Assembly: GCF_034274695.1 (NCBI RefSeq)
Contig: NZ_CP128362.1
Span: 5,334,501-5,398,500 of the forward strand
DNA length: 64,000 nt
Source: Chitinophaga sp. LS1
GTDB lineage: Bacteria > Bacteroidota > Bacteroidia > Chitinophagales > Chitinophagaceae
Direction of reading: 5' to 3'
Part shown: positions 17,491 to 27,285 of the stretch, one piece after another
Position numbering within the stretch: the first letter of the stretch is position 1
How the letters are laid out: each line of letters begins with the position of its first letter
Position numbers and translations under genes: made by a program
The notes under the pieces: generated by a model
The model's database searches: none
Seen by the model: only the letters and a program-made list of their open reading frames with translations
Told to the model about the DNA's origin: nothing

Positions 17491-17605
17491 GCAAAAAAGC
17501 ACAAAACACTCTCAAAATCACCCAAAATCATTTGTTGAAATCGATTGTAATTTGTAAATTCAGATTGTTAAGTCTGATTCCACTCTTTTACTTAAATCTA
17601 CACGT

Positions 17606-18484
17606 ATGAAAGCACATAATTTCTCCGGTGAGGAATTACACCCACTGCAGAGCATAGAACAATGGGAAGATGATGTACTCCTGCGCTACCCGGATGCCGG
17701 TGAACCAGCCAAAGCCAAAGAAGAGTTTCGTAATTATGAAAACCCTGGCAGAGACACTGTTCGGGATTTTTACCGCCTTAATCATACCTATCAGACTTAT
17801 GAGTTTGTGCAGCAGAAGAGGGCAGATTTCCTCCGTTTCAACAGAAAAGAAATGCCTGTATGGGGCGCCATGGAATTCCTGAACACTTTAGTGGACGATT
17901 CAGATCCTGACATTGACCTTGACCAGCTGCAACACCTGTTGCAAACCGCAGAGGCGATCCGTGCAGACGGTCACCCTGACTGGTTTGTGCTCACTGGTTT
18001 TATCCATGACATGGGCAAAGTATTGTGCCTGTTCGGCGAAGCCCAATGGGCGGTAGTAGGAGATACCTTTCCTGTAGGATGTGCTTTCTCTGATAAGATT
18101 GTCTATCCGGAATTTTTCGCACTTAACCCTGATACGAGAGACGAGCGTTATAATTCCAAATATGGTATTTACAGCCCGCACTGCGGTCTGGATAATGTAT
18201 CCATGAGCTGGGGCCATGATGAATACCTGTACCAGATGACGAAGAATTACCTGCCGGAACCGGCCCTGTACATGATCCGTTATCACTCATTCTATTCACA
18301 ACACAGGGAACATGCCTACGAGCACCTCATGACCAATCATGATAAAGAAATGTTTGAGTGGGTGAAGAAATTCAATCCATATGATCTGTATAGCAAGAGT
18401 CCAAAACCACCGGTTATTTCCGAATTAAAGCCTTATTATGAAGATTTGATTGCGAAGTACCTGCCAGCTACTATTCGCCTGTAA
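17606..18484 (+). CDS. miox: Myo-inositol oxygenase
   Basis: This di-iron oxygenase cleaves the ring of myo-inositol to D-glucuronate, the first step of the glucuronate route. The protein (292 residues, like animal and plant enzymes) has the family start FRNYE…[16 protein letters not shown], the HD-domain iron ligands in [11 protein letters not shown], then [18 protein letters not shown] and the YHSFY block, and ends with the conserved [11 protein letters not shown]. No signal peptide is present, so it is cytoplasmic. It follows a sodium symporter that could supply inositol. The enzyme is common in eukaryotes and patchy in bacteria, so horizontal spread in this lineage is plausible. Confidence 0.93.
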   Translation: MKAHNFSGEELHPLQSIEQWEDDVLLRYPDAGEPAKAKEEFRNYENPGRDTVRDFYRLNHTYQTYEFVQQKRADFLRFNRKEMPVWGAMEFLNTLVDDSDPDIDLDQLQHLLQTAEAIRADGHPDWFVLTGFIHDMGKVLCLFGEAQWAVVGDTFPVGCAFSDKIVYPEFFALNPDTRDERYNSKYGIYSPHCGLDNVSMSWGHDEYLYQMTKNYLPEPALYMIRYHSFYSQHREHAYEHLMTNHDKEMFEWVKKFNPYDLYSKSPKPPVISELKPYYEDLIAKYLPATIRL

Positions 18485-18573
18485 ATAACGGTTAGAATAA
18501 AGATAAATACCGTAAGTATAGGGCTTAGAATAAAAATACATGCCGCCTGTAAAAAGGCCGGATAAAATAAATG

Positions 18574-18606
18574 CGGCCGTTTCAGAAATGAAACAGCCGT
18601 TTTTTA
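18574..18606 (+). terminator. Terminator after miox
   Basis: CGGCCGTTTC pairs with GAAACAGCCG (9 of 10) and runs into TTTTTTATT. Confidence 0.7.
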
Positions 18607-18656
18607 TTCAGACAACTAATGGAAAAAAAATCTTTATTGAGGTGGTTAATCATTTA

Positions 18657-18687
18657 GTAGGACCCCTCCCGAATTGGGAGGGGCTAC
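18657..18687. repeat. GC-rich palindrome between convergent genes
   Basis: GTAG-GA-CCCCTCCC, loop GAATT, then GGGAGGGG-CTAC. It forms a 12-bp stem with a two-base bulge and has no T-tract, so it is not a classical terminator. It could be a stand-alone repeat or an RNA-stabilising hairpin for either convergent gene. Confidence 0.4.
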
Positions 18688-18743
18688 TTTGAATACATCT
18701 TTCGTTTGTCGTGTGTGGGTTGGGAGCAATGGCGAAAGACCGC

Positions 18744-19244
18744 TTATTTTATGCCTAATTTTTGTTTGGCTGCCGGCAAAAGATCTTCGCAGGTAGCCGT
18801 AATTACAATATCTTTTGAATTATCGAGTACACATACATAACCTTTCTCTGCTGCCAGGTCAGAGATGGCTTTCTTCGCTTTGGCCAGAATCGGAGCCGTC
18901 AATTTTGCCTCCCGGTCCGAAAGCTGCTGCTCCATCTTTTGCCGGTATTCTTCAATGTTGTTTTTAGATTGTTCCAGCTCTCTCAATCTCACTTCCCTGA
19001 TAGCAGGGCTCATTTTCTCCTGCAAACTGTCAAATTCATTGGCTCTCGCCTGGTACGCAACAACCAATGCCTGTCCATCTTTCAGTAATGCCTGTTGATA
19101 CCGTTGCAGTGAATCATATGCTTTCTGAGCTTCCGGCATACTGATAACTAATTGTTGCATATTTACATAGGCAATTTTCGCCTGTGCAAATGATGTAGAA
19201 GAAAAAATGAGCAACAGGATAACGAGCGTAAAAATTTTGCGCAT
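18744..19244 (-). CDS. OmpH/Skp-family periplasmic chaperone
   Basis: The 166-residue protein has a signal peptide (FTLVILLLIFSSTSFA) and then the Skp core: KIAYVNMQQLVISMPEA, a long charged coiled-coil arm (about 45-115) and the closing strand ISDLAAEKGYVCVLD. Skp-like trimers hold unfolded outer-membrane proteins in the periplasm. It is a single gene here, with an inverted repeat near 19302-19333 in its 5' region. Bacteroidota usually carry several such paralogues, so its exact client set is unknown. Confidence 0.85.
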   Translation of the reverse strand: MRKIFTLVILLLIFSSTSFAQAKIAYVNMQQLVISMPEAQKAYDSLQRYQQALLKDGQALVVAYQARANEFDSLQEKMSPAIREVRLRELEQSKNNIEEYRQKMEQQLSDREAKLTAPILAKAKKAISDLAAEKGYVCVLDNSKDIVITATCEDLLPAAKQKLGIK

Positions 19245-19552
19245 AGGTTTTGTTTGGTTAGAAAAGGATAGCGAAACAACATCTTCATTAGCAATCCCTT
19301 CGGATCAAAACTGCAGTGACAGTTGATCCGCTACCGTGATAGCGCTAAGGTGGATAATAGTCTTTTAATAAAAAGTTAAGGTAATGATAAAGGAAAGTTA
19401 AGCTGTAGGGGTTGGTATAAATTCTCTTTTTCTTTCTTTAAAATAAGAAAAGCTGCCCGGCTTGCCCCGGACAGCTTTCTGTCTATTTTTGTAACTAAAA
19501 TATTCACCTTTTGTTTTAACGAGTAAAGTACTTTTTAGTCGTTACAGAAATA
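19245..19552. other. Intergenic region between skp-like gene and lipoprotein gene
   Basis: It contains the upstream region of the skp-like gene, including CGGATCA and TGATCCG as arms of an imperfect palindrome at about 19302-19333, and the terminator of the lipoprotein gene. No gene is seen. Confidence 0.45.
19444..19478 (-). terminator. Terminator of the small lipoprotein gene
   Basis: AAAGCTGCCCGG pairs with CCGGACAGCTTT (11 of 12). On the minus strand it ends in TTTTCTTATTTT. Confidence 0.65.
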
Positions 19553-20080
19553 TTATTCTTTGCTCAAAGTACCAGAATAGCTACCTGTCACAGTTACATT
19601 ATCATCATATTTCAGATTGTAACTAACAGTATAATCGCTACCAGATTTTTTCACGGTTACTGTACCGCTATTGGGGCTGTACAGTTCCACTTCGTCAGCT
19701 GAAGAAACCCAGCTACCATTTACCAGCTTCATGTTAGCTTCCACTTCAGCATAATAAAAGTTCTTTGTCTTGTCATATGACGCATCGCCGGAAGACAGAT
19801 AAGTGTAGGTAGCACCATCAATCAGTGTGTCAATACCCAGGTCTACATAGTGAACAGTACCAGTATAAGTTTCGCTGTTCAGTGTAGTCAGGTTATCGCT
19901 GAAAAATGCAATATCCCCCCAGCCATTACCTTCAGATGCATCGATGGATTCGTAACCATAGTTAGTTACATAGGTTTTGCCATTTACAGTAAAAGATCCT
20001 TTGTTGGAGTTGTCATCATCTTTCTTACAGGCAGTAAAGAACAGGGCCGCAAAAGCAGCAGAAAACAGGAGTTTTTTCAT
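19553..20080 (-). CDS. Small beta-rich lipoprotein of unknown function
   Basis: The 175-residue protein starts with a lipoprotein signal ending in FFTAC, followed directly by KKDDDNSN, the acidic stretch typical of surface-exposed Bacteroidota lipoproteins. The mature part is rich in Thr, Ser, Gly and Tyr and should be all-beta (FTVNGKTYVTNYGYES, TVTVKKSGSDYTVSYNL). I do not recognise a named family with confidence. It is transcribed alone, with its own terminator, next to but apart from the TonB operon. Confidence 0.75.
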   Translation of the reverse strand: MKKLLFSAAFAALFFTACKKDDDNSNKGSFTVNGKTYVTNYGYESIDASEGNGWGDIAFFSDNLTTLNSETYTGTVHYVDLGIDTLIDGATYTYLSSGDASYDKTKNFYYAEVEANMKLVNGSWVSSADEVELYSPNSGTVTVKKSGSDYTVSYNLKYDDNVTVTGSYSGTLSKE

Positions 20081-20234
20081 GTTTGTTTTGAGTTTCAGTA
20101 TAGGTTTATAGAATAAATAATTCGGGTTACCACTAAAAGGGTTAATGTTTTTTTATTTGTCCCGGTGCAAAGATATTACACTTTTTCAATTAACAAAATA
20201 AAATAATGTGTCCCTTTTTAAAAGGGACACACAA

Positions 20235-21356
20235 TTATTGGGGTAAAACTGGCCTTGCTACATGAATTGGTCGCGTAGATACCGCATTTAAGAAGGCTAC
20301 TACTGCATTTCTTTCTTCTAATGTTAACTTCAATGGTCGCATGATCACATCTGTTTTCGGGAACATCGGATCATTTTCCAACTCTGGTCTTGGCCTGATC
20401 TGCATACCGCTGTTATATAAATTCACGATGCCTTCCAACTCAGGGAAAAGGCCGTTATGCATATAAGGACCTGTGTACGCCACATCTCTCAATGACGGTG
20501 TACGGAAACGGCCTACATCATTTGTATCCTTTGAAATCTCATACCTGCCCAGGTCTTCATATTTACGCTTGTAATAAGTAAGACCAATGTTGTGAAACTG
20601 CTTATCGGTCAGATAGGTGCCGTGGTGACAATTCATACAACGTGCCTTGGTACGGAACACATGCAGTCCTTTGATCTCCTGATCAGTAAAGGCACTATCT
20701 TTCCCTTGCAGGAATAAATCAAACCGACTCTTCCTGCTGCGAATGGTTTTTTCAAATGCCGTCAGCGCGGTGCTGATATGCGACAATGTTACCCTATCCT
20801 TGTATACCGTTTTAAACAGAGAATCGTATCCTTTGATGTCCTGCAATTTTGCGGGCAGCAATGCCGTATCCATATCCATCTCATGGTGCGCACTCAATGG
20901 CCCGAAGATCTGATTGCCTAAGCTATTCGCCCTGCCATCCCAGAAATAACTACCACCGTAAATAAATACATTCAGCAGCGTCGGTGTATTTCGTGTACCC
21001 TGCAAATGATCATTACCTAAGGAAATCCTTCGGCCATCTGTCCAGGCCAGATCCGGCTCGTGACAACTACTACAGGAGATCTGGCTGGAACGCGATAAAC
21101 GTGGATCGAAGAATAACAACTTCCCTAATTGCACTTCCGGATCTTTCATTCCATCTGCCCAGGCATTCTCTTTTGGCAATGCCTGCATCTCTTCATAGTG
21201 TATACCACTATCTATATCAGGCCTTGGCCATTCCGCCACGGGCTTACTATACAGGGTACGCAATGAATCTGCTTCGCTCTTAAAATGATGAACAGTATAA
21301 CTGTTCAGGGAACATAAAATAATAAAGCTTCCTACTATCAGAATTGACCTTTTCAT
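20235..21356 (-). CDS. Dihaem cytochrome-c peroxidase (CcpA/MauG family)
   Basis: Periplasmic dihaem enzyme of the bacterial cytochrome-c peroxidase family, which reduces hydrogen peroxide or oxidises other substrates. An N-terminal signal anchor is followed by two haem-binding motifs, CSSCH (95-99) and CMNCH (240-244). The family blocks QLGKLLFFDPRLS, GTRNTPTLLN, FWDGRA and RFRTPSLRDVAYTGPYMHNG are all present. The 373-residue length is normal. It is the last gene of the operon with the TonB receptor, DUF4876 lipoprotein and outer-membrane barrel (9 bp after the barrel gene). That suggests a special role at the envelope, perhaps redox processing of an imported metal complex. This role is inferred. 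Confidence 0.88.
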   Translation of the reverse strand: MKRSILIVGSFIILCSLNSYTVHHFKSEADSLRTLYSKPVAEWPRPDIDSGIHYEEMQALPKENAWADGMKDPEVQLGKLLFFDPRLSRSSQISCSSCHEPDLAWTDGRRISLGNDHLQGTRNTPTLLNVFIYGGSYFWDGRANSLGNQIFGPLSAHHEMDMDTALLPAKLQDIKGYDSLFKTVYKDRVTLSHISTALTAFEKTIRSRKSRFDLFLQGKDSAFTDQEIKGLHVFRTKARCMNCHHGTYLTDKQFHNIGLTYYKRKYEDLGRYEISKDTNDVGRFRTPSLRDVAYTGPYMHNGLFPELEGIVNLYNSGMQIRPRPELENDPMFPKTDVIMRPLKLTLEERNAVVAFLNAVSTRPIHVARPVLPQ

Positions 21357-21365
21357 GTGGGTGTA

Positions 21366-22880
21366 TTAAAAATAAAATTGAATGGCTAGATTTCCGTATG
21401 TCCTATCCTTGCCGGGTTTCATGGCTCCATCCAGGATCAGTGCACTTTCTTTGATTGCCTCCGTATATGCTATGGTACCTTTCAGACCTGCGTAAAATCC
21501 TTTGAAATGTTTGGTGTATTGTAAGGAGAAACGGCCACCGGCAGTAGTGGCAGCATTGTAATAGTAATTGTATTGTATCACCTGGTGGGTGAAATAGCTA
21601 ACGTTAATGGAGGTGGTGTAAATAGATGGATGAATGGACTCAGTGTAGTGTAGGGCCAGATCGGCACCCCAGCGATCTTTGTTTTTGTTGGCATGGTTCC
21701 AGCCAATATTGGGTTGGATAGTATAATGTTCGTAGCTGACGTGATTGCCAGTCACACCATCCAGACGTTCTTCTGAATTATTATTCAGCTGTAGTCCATA
21801 ATTGAAAATACGACCTGTATATACCGCACGGAAGGTATAATCCTTTGAACGGTACTGGTAGTTGTTCGCTTTGTAGTTGATTTGGTAATCGCCGCCCTTT
21901 TGTGTGTTGTAATCAAACTTCGCTGCCCACTTATTTTTAGACCACAGTGCATGTAGTTCTGTTTTTGTTATATTGTAATACGCGAGTGTATCAAACCCTG
22001 CACTGGAAGGGTAGTAATAGAATTGTTTTTCTTTGATGCGTTTTGCGGTCAGGGCAAATGTACCGAATACTTTATCCTTGTATAGTATTGATACACCACC
22101 GCCACTTCTGCGGAAGCGGGTGGTGTAATTACGATCCGACAATTTTGGATTGGGCTCTGAGTAGCCATTGATCATGTAGTTGACGTAATTCGCATATACA
22201 GTGCTTTCGCTATAAGTCGTATTTTTATATGAAATGTTGACTACTTCTGCCCCATAGCCATAGTAACCATCTATCGTTGCTATTAGCTTTTGTCGCCATG
22301 CATACCCGGTACCTGCATTCATATTGAACTGGTAATCCCTGATACTTCCTCTGGGATCATTCACAGAAAAGTGATTGCCGATGCGGTAATCAATACTGGC
22401 TACTACCGGCATATGCTCATTGAAGAAACGTCTCTGTCCACCTGCACGGGCTGTATAAATCACTCTGTGATAACTCAGATTGGCTGGTGATCCGAAATAG
22501 TAAGGGGTAGAAGTATTGTTCCTGCTCTGATGCGCAAAATGTGTACTGTCCTCAGACGTACGTTGGTAGTCAAATGAACCCCATAGATCAGTTTTGCCAA
22601 TCACAGTTTTACCTTCCGTATTAAAGCGGAAGGTCTTATCATTTGTGGCATCCTGTGCTGCCATGAACTTACCTGCAATCACGCCGTAATCCAGCCGGGC
22701 CGTATTATAAGCCGAGGGCATAAGCAGATGAATAAAGGAAGGAGTGAGCTTCCCTGCCTGATATAACAAATGCCTGGTGGAATCTGCTGCCAATTGCATA
22801 GCAGGAATTTCCTGTTGTCCCTGGGCAAGGACAACAGGAAGATAACCTACAGATATAATAAACAGAATTATTTTTTTCAT
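21366..22880 (-). CDS. Outer-membrane beta-barrel protein of unknown function (DUF6850-like)
   Basis: The 504-residue protein has a signal peptide (IILFIISVGYLPVVLAQ) and a C-terminal half built of alternating aromatic and polar strands, ending in GNLAIQFYF, a typical barrel end. It resembles the DUF6850 group of outer-membrane proteins that lie beside DUF4876 lipoproteins; I am only moderately sure of the name. Its start overlaps the stop of the DUF4876 gene (TAATG), so translation is coupled. It probably works with the receptor and lipoprotein in taking up or exporting the same compound. Confidence 0.65.
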   Translation of the reverse strand: MKKIILFIISVGYLPVVLAQGQQEIPAMQLAADSTRHLLYQAGKLTPSFIHLLMPSAYNTARLDYGVIAGKFMAAQDATNDKTFRFNTEGKTVIGKTDLWGSFDYQRTSEDSTHFAHQSRNNTSTPYYFGSPANLSYHRVIYTARAGGQRRFFNEHMPVVASIDYRIGNHFSVNDPRGSIRDYQFNMNAGTGYAWRQKLIATIDGYYGYGAEVVNISYKNTTYSESTVYANYVNYMINGYSEPNPKLSDRNYTTRFRRSGGGVSILYKDKVFGTFALTAKRIKEKQFYYYPSSAGFDTLAYYNITKTELHALWSKNKWAAKFDYNTQKGGDYQINYKANNYQYRSKDYTFRAVYTGRIFNYGLQLNNNSEERLDGVTGNHVSYEHYTIQPNIGWNHANKNKDRWGADLALHYTESIHPSIYTTSINVSYFTHQVIQYNYYYNAATTAGGRFSLQYTKHFKGFYAGLKGTIAYTEAIKESALILDGAMKPGKDRTYGNLAIQFYF

Positions 22881-24214
22881 TATTTAAATCCTCTTGGATT
22901 AGCAACGTCGAAGTAATCGAAATCTTCAGTAGAGTTATTGGTATCTTTTAAGATAATTCTTCCATTTACTGTTTTCAGTGTTTTACGGATCACTGACTGT
23001 GAGGAGTAAGAACCCAGTGGTGCGAATGTATAACCTGCATCAAAGGAAGCACCCAGTTTTTTAGGCACACGGTCTTCTGCTGTATTTGGCTGTATTTCTA
23101 CGGCATCGATCACATACTTGTTTGGAATCTGGTAATACTTTGTAGCGGTAGATGATGGTGTGCTGATGGTAGGGAAGTTGTACTGAGGCCAATTCTTCAC
23201 TACCTGTGAGCCATCCACTTTGAAAATTACATACGCATCACGACCGTTATTATCCAGGATCCAGTCACTACCGAAATACTGTAATACTTCCACATTTGGT
23301 ACACTGATATTGTCTACGTCAGATGACAGTGCGCTGCTGAGGAAAGGGGCATAGTAGGTTTCGAAATCAGCACCGCTTAGATCTACTGTCAGGGAAGGAT
23401 CTTTTACTGTGATGGTAGTACCATTGGAGCCAGTCCATGGTTCTTTGTGGTTCATCGCTGTTTGTGCGATCACGATGCTTTCACCTGGTTGTACGGGATA
23501 TGTAGTACCATTGCCAGGTATCATGAGTAGGGTACGGGTGTATACGTAATCGCTATTAGGATTAATGTCTGTAGGCATATTTACAGAATATGTCCAGTCC
23601 ATCTGACCATTTGCAAGTGTATAGTAAGTGGTGTTGGTGAATGATTGTCTGCCAAACACCTGACCAATGTACATACTGTCAGCATATAATACCTGGTCAC
23701 TATTGTTATAAATTTCGAAGAACTGATCGCGGTACAGCGCACCATTGGTACGGTGAGAACCGGCATAATAAATTTGTTTGATCACCCATTGACCGGTGGT
23801 ACCAGCTACGAGTGTCATATTCAGCGTTACATCATTGCCCACAGCGATCGCCGTATTTTTTTCAGCAGCATTGAAGGTGATATCACTGCTGATATAAGTA
23901 CCGGTGATCTGGTAGTAAGTGGTATCATCGATGGTAATGCTGGCATCAATATCATAAGTACCTGCAGGAATACCTGTGAAGCGTGCAATACCTGAGTCAT
24001 TGGAAGTTGTGCTCAGCATACTGTTGGTACCGGTGTTTGTAATTTTTACACTCACCCCTTTTATTGGCAGTTCATATCCACTTGAATCGAGGTCATATGC
24101 AAGGTTTACGACGAGGTTCACAGGAGTTATGCCAGTAGAAACTGCTTCTTCCTTCTTACAGGAATAAATTGTAGCTATAGTGATCAGCAGGAGTAAGTAA
24201 GAGATCTTTTTCAT
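22880..24214 (-). CDS. DUF4876 lipoprotein
   Basis: The 444-residue lipoprotein has the signal LLLLITIATIYSC followed by KKEEAV. Residues 25-120 form an Ig-like/carboxypeptidase-regulatory-like domain (GYELPIKGVSVKITNTG, then TGIPAGTYDID). The main part matches what I know of DUF4876, with FFEIYNNSDQVLYADSMYI and IVIAQTAMNHKEP near the middle. It lies 5 bp after the TonB receptor gene, and its stop overlaps the next start. Such lipoproteins commonly cap or assist the adjacent receptor on the cell surface. The ligand is unknown. Confidence 0.75.
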   Translation of the reverse strand: MKKISYLLLLITIATIYSCKKEEAVSTGITPVNLVVNLAYDLDSSGYELPIKGVSVKITNTGTNSMLSTTSNDSGIARFTGIPAGTYDIDASITIDDTTYYQITGTYISSDITFNAAEKNTAIAVGNDVTLNMTLVAGTTGQWVIKQIYYAGSHRTNGALYRDQFFEIYNNSDQVLYADSMYIGQVFGRQSFTNTTYYTLANGQMDWTYSVNMPTDINPNSDYVYTRTLLMIPGNGTTYPVQPGESIVIAQTAMNHKEPWTGSNGTTITVKDPSLTVDLSGADFETYYAPFLSSALSSDVDNISVPNVEVLQYFGSDWILDNNGRDAYVIFKVDGSQVVKNWPQYNFPTISTPSSTATKYYQIPNKYVIDAVEIQPNTAEDRVPKKLGASFDAGYTFAPLGSYSSQSVIRKTLKTVNGRIILKDTNNSTEDFDYFDVANPRGFK

Positions 24215-24219
24215 TATCT

Positions 24220-27200
24220 TTAAATTTTTACAGATAGTTCTGCTCCGAATGTAGGAGCGGTGTTGGGAAATACGTATGAGTTCGAACTGGTTTGATACCA
24301 GGGTTGATAATTGAATACATTGTAAACGTTGAAGGCAAACTTGAACCGCTGGCGGATTTCCTTACCCACGCTCATGTGGAAGTTCATGATAGGGTTGGGA
24401 GCGCTGTTGGTGTTTGTTTCAGAAGTGGGCATATACAGGTAGCCATACCTTGGATCGTTTTTATCGAATTTTGTGATCGCCACATAGTCGTATCCGATAG
24501 TGCGGTAGGCAATGGGGATGCCATTGCTTTCTGCAGTTTTGGTTTTGCTGATAATGGTACATTCAGCTGTGAACTGCACGATCAGACTGATCTTCGGAAT
24601 ATGGGTGACAGATGTAACACGCCCATTGCTGAAAGTCGTAGTACTGTTGGTAGCAGGATACAACCCCATTAGTGCGTAGTCAGATTGAGTGGTAGTTACA
24701 TCTGAAGGTCTTGTTTTCCAAGTACTGGTCGTAGTTCTATAGTTCGTACTGTTAATACCGCCGCTGATGGTAAAGGAAGTAGCGATGGCCTTTACCTTTG
24801 GTGTACTTACGATCAGTTCTATCCCCCGGCTGGTAGATGCCAGAATGTTCTGGAAACTGTATCTGTTCAGCTGGTATTTTTTCATGCTATCTATTGTCAC
24901 AATTGGTTTGGCGCCTTCCACATAGGTAGCAGTGTAAGCTGGAAGGCTGATCACTTCATAGTTACCGGTGGCAGTGATGCCATTTTTGTTCCATTTGGAA
25001 TACAGATTGGCGGTGACGTTGAAACCATCTTTTCTGTATTGACCAGATAGCTCCAGTGTTTGGCTTTGTGATGGCTTCAGGTTTTTATTCGTCTGATCAT
25101 AACGATCCACATAGATCAGGGAATAGCTTTCTGCTTCTTTACCATTATAAGCATTCAATAAAGGGATTTCCTGGAAAGACGGTCCGGGATAGCGTTGTGC
25201 CAGTGCCGGCGATTTAAAGGCAATACCATATGCCAGACCAACACGCAGGGTTTTGTTTACTTCATAGTTTGTATTGATACGGGGTGACCCTGTCACTTTC
25301 CCATTCTGTATATCCACTCTGCCACCTGCTCTTACGTGCAGATTGCGATCAGACACCCGCATTTTAAATACATCTTCTGCATAAAAGCCGAAGTCCTGCT
25401 GGGGTACGATGCGGCTATAATCGTAATAACGCTCACCCATTCCTGGTGTCTGACTGCCACTGGTACTTACATATGCCAGTAGCTGCGGTTTTTCGCCATC
25501 TGCCAGTTGCCCCAGGCCTTTGTTCCGGCCATAGTTATAGTTACCCCCGATAGTGAGGAAATGACTGATTGTACCGGTTCTGAATTCATTGCTCATATCC
25601 AGGCCGGCAGTCGCTGTAACGGGGCGGCCATCGATGATGTTGGTGCCCCTATAGATGCCGGGTGCATACGATCCTTCATGAATACCGGTAGTGGTAGCTG
25701 TCGTATATAGAATATAAGCCTTGTTCACATCGTATTCCTTGTAGGAATACTGGTGCCCTTCACTATATCGGAGATTCAGGGTGATGTTTTTTACAAAGCT
25801 GCCATTTACACGATAGTTGGCTTTGTTGGAGATGGAGAAGTTCCAGCTGTCAAAACGTACTTTGGCAGATGATTCATCGTCCGGATCCTTTTTAATCCCA
25901 TCCAGGTTGCGTCCGTAATCTACGATGGTCGTACTTTTCAGGCGTTTATTTTTGCCATAAAAATTTGTCCATATTACATTGCTGGTCATTCGCTCGTATG
26001 CCTTCAGTTTCTCACGATTATCAAAGGTGGAATTGACATAACTAAAGCTGGCATTCATAATACCTGCTTTCGGTGAAAGGCGGAAGCCTTTTGAAAAGCT
26101 GGCGCTGGTAGCCTGGTCACGTATTTGTGTACGGAAGTATCCTTTGGAGATCCCCGCCTGTCTTTCAATCACCACTGCACCATCGGTGAGGTCGCCATAT
26201 CTGGCAGATGCTACCCCGGAGATGACTTCAATACTTTCTATATTATCTGGTGGAATCTGGCGCAGATCCGTACCGCCATAGGTATAATCACCGGTATAAG
26301 TCGTAGTGCCAGAACCACTCAAACCCCAGCTGTTGCCAGATGTGATAAAGGATGAAATGCCTACTCCATACGACCCGGGATTACGGGTCTGCATGTTCAT
26401 GTTATTCGTAATGTTGTTACCATCCATGATGATGGCAACACCAAATGCATTGTTCAGTTCATAGGCACCCTTTCCGTAAGTGGTGGTTTCAAAGTTGGCC
26501 CGCAGTTGTATGTTCTGCACATTCTGCAGGGAAGGTGCCTGCATGGTTCTGTTTGGGATTTGGTTCAGCAGATCGTTCAGGCTTAATGCAGGAGTTTGTT
26601 CAATCATCTCTCTCGTGATCATTAACGAAGAGTTGGAGCTTCCTTCAAAGGTGCGGTTCGCTGTTACCTCAATATTTTTTAACCGGAGACTCACTTCTTT
26701 CATGAAAACAATGGGAAGTATAGTGTCTGTAGCCAGCTGTTCTATCTTGCGCATTTGTTGCTGGTAGCCTACATAAGAAATTTCAAGGGTAAAGGTGCTT
26801 ATACCGGAGAGGAGCATGGTAAAGTTACCATAGTTGTCAGTCGTAAAGTATTGGTTCAGTTCTTTGATACGTACACTGGCGGCAGGTAGTGCGATGCCAT
26901 CTTCGGTGAGTACGCGACCGGATACTACATTCCTGCTGGTAGCCGCCACTGGTGCAGGTGGCGGCGGTATGATCCTCTTTTGTGCAGGTGTGGCTGATTT
27001 GTATATCACGAGGCGATTGCCCTGCAGGCGAAAGGCCAGACCCGTACCTTTGAGCAGTGTGCTCGCAATGCTTTCGATTGACTGTTTGTCAAACGATCGT
27101 ACAGGCACTGCGATGTCGTCTGCATCTGTGGGATTGAATGCGATATTCACGCCCGATTGTGCTGAGAGTGCCAGCAGCGCATGATCCAGCTTCCAGCCGT

Positions 27201-27285
27201 TCTCTGTGCGGAAGGTGATTGTTTGCGCATGGCAGACCGCTGTAATGAGCAGCAGGCAGGCTATTTTAATTACATCCTTTACCAT
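24220..27285 (-). CDS. TonB-dependent outer-membrane receptor with STN signalling domain
   Basis: The 1021-residue receptor has a signal peptide (to about 20), then an STN domain (about 25-95, GWKLDHALLALSAQSGVNIAF…) that signals to the FecR protein upon ligand binding. A carboxypeptidase-regulatory-like domain follows (about 120-200, VSGRVLTEDGIALPAASV), then a plug (LMITREMIEQTPALSLNDLL) and a 22-strand barrel. Such receptors import iron-siderophore, haem or other scarce ligands with energy from TonB. The start overlaps the last 20 bases of fecR, so the two are coupled. The STN-FecR-ECF sigma chain fits self-regulated uptake. The ligand is not readable from sequence. Confidence 0.92.
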   Translation of the reverse strand: MVKDVIKIACLLLITAVCHAQTITFRTENGWKLDHALLALSAQSGVNIAFNPTDADDIAVPVRSFDKQSIESIASTLLKGTGLAFRLQGNRLVIYKSATPAQKRIIPPPPAPVAATSRNVVSGRVLTEDGIALPAASVRIKELNQYFTTDNYGNFTMLLSGISTFTLEISYVGYQQQMRKIEQLATDTILPIVFMKEVSLRLKNIEVTANRTFEGSSNSSLMITREMIEQTPALSLNDLLNQIPNRTMQAPSLQNVQNIQLRANFETTTYGKGAYELNNAFGVAIIMDGNNITNNMNMQTRNPGSYGVGISSFITSGNSWGLSGSGTTTYTGDYTYGGTDLRQIPPDNIESIEVISGVASARYGDLTDGAVVIERQAGISKGYFRTQIRDQATSASFSKGFRLSPKAGIMNASFSYVNSTFDNREKLKAYERMTSNVIWTNFYGKNKRLKSTTIVDYGRNLDGIKKDPDDESSAKVRFDSWNFSISNKANYRVNGSFVKNITLNLRYSEGHQYSYKEYDVNKAYILYTTATTTGIHEGSYAPGIYRGTNIIDGRPVTATAGLDMSNEFRTGTISHFLTIGGNYNYGRNKGLGQLADGEKPQLLAYVSTSGSQTPGMGERYYDYSRIVPQQDFGFYAEDVFKMRVSDRNLHVRAGGRVDIQNGKVTGSPRINTNYEVNKTLRVGLAYGIAFKSPALAQRYPGPSFQEIPLLNAYNGKEAESYSLIYVDRYDQTNKNLKPSQSQTLELSGQYRKDGFNVTANLYSKWNKNGITATGNYEVISLPAYTATYVEGAKPIVTIDSMKKYQLNRYSFQNILASTSRGIELIVSTPKVKAIATSFTISGGINSTNYRTTTSTWKTRPSDVTTTQSDYALMGLYPATNSTTTFSNGRVTSVTHIPKISLIVQFTAECTIISKTKTAESNGIPIAYRTIGYDYVAITKFDKNDPRYGYLYMPTSETNTNSAPNPIMNFHMSVGKEIRQRFKFAFNVYNVFNYQPWYQTSSNSYVFPNTAPTFGAELSVKI

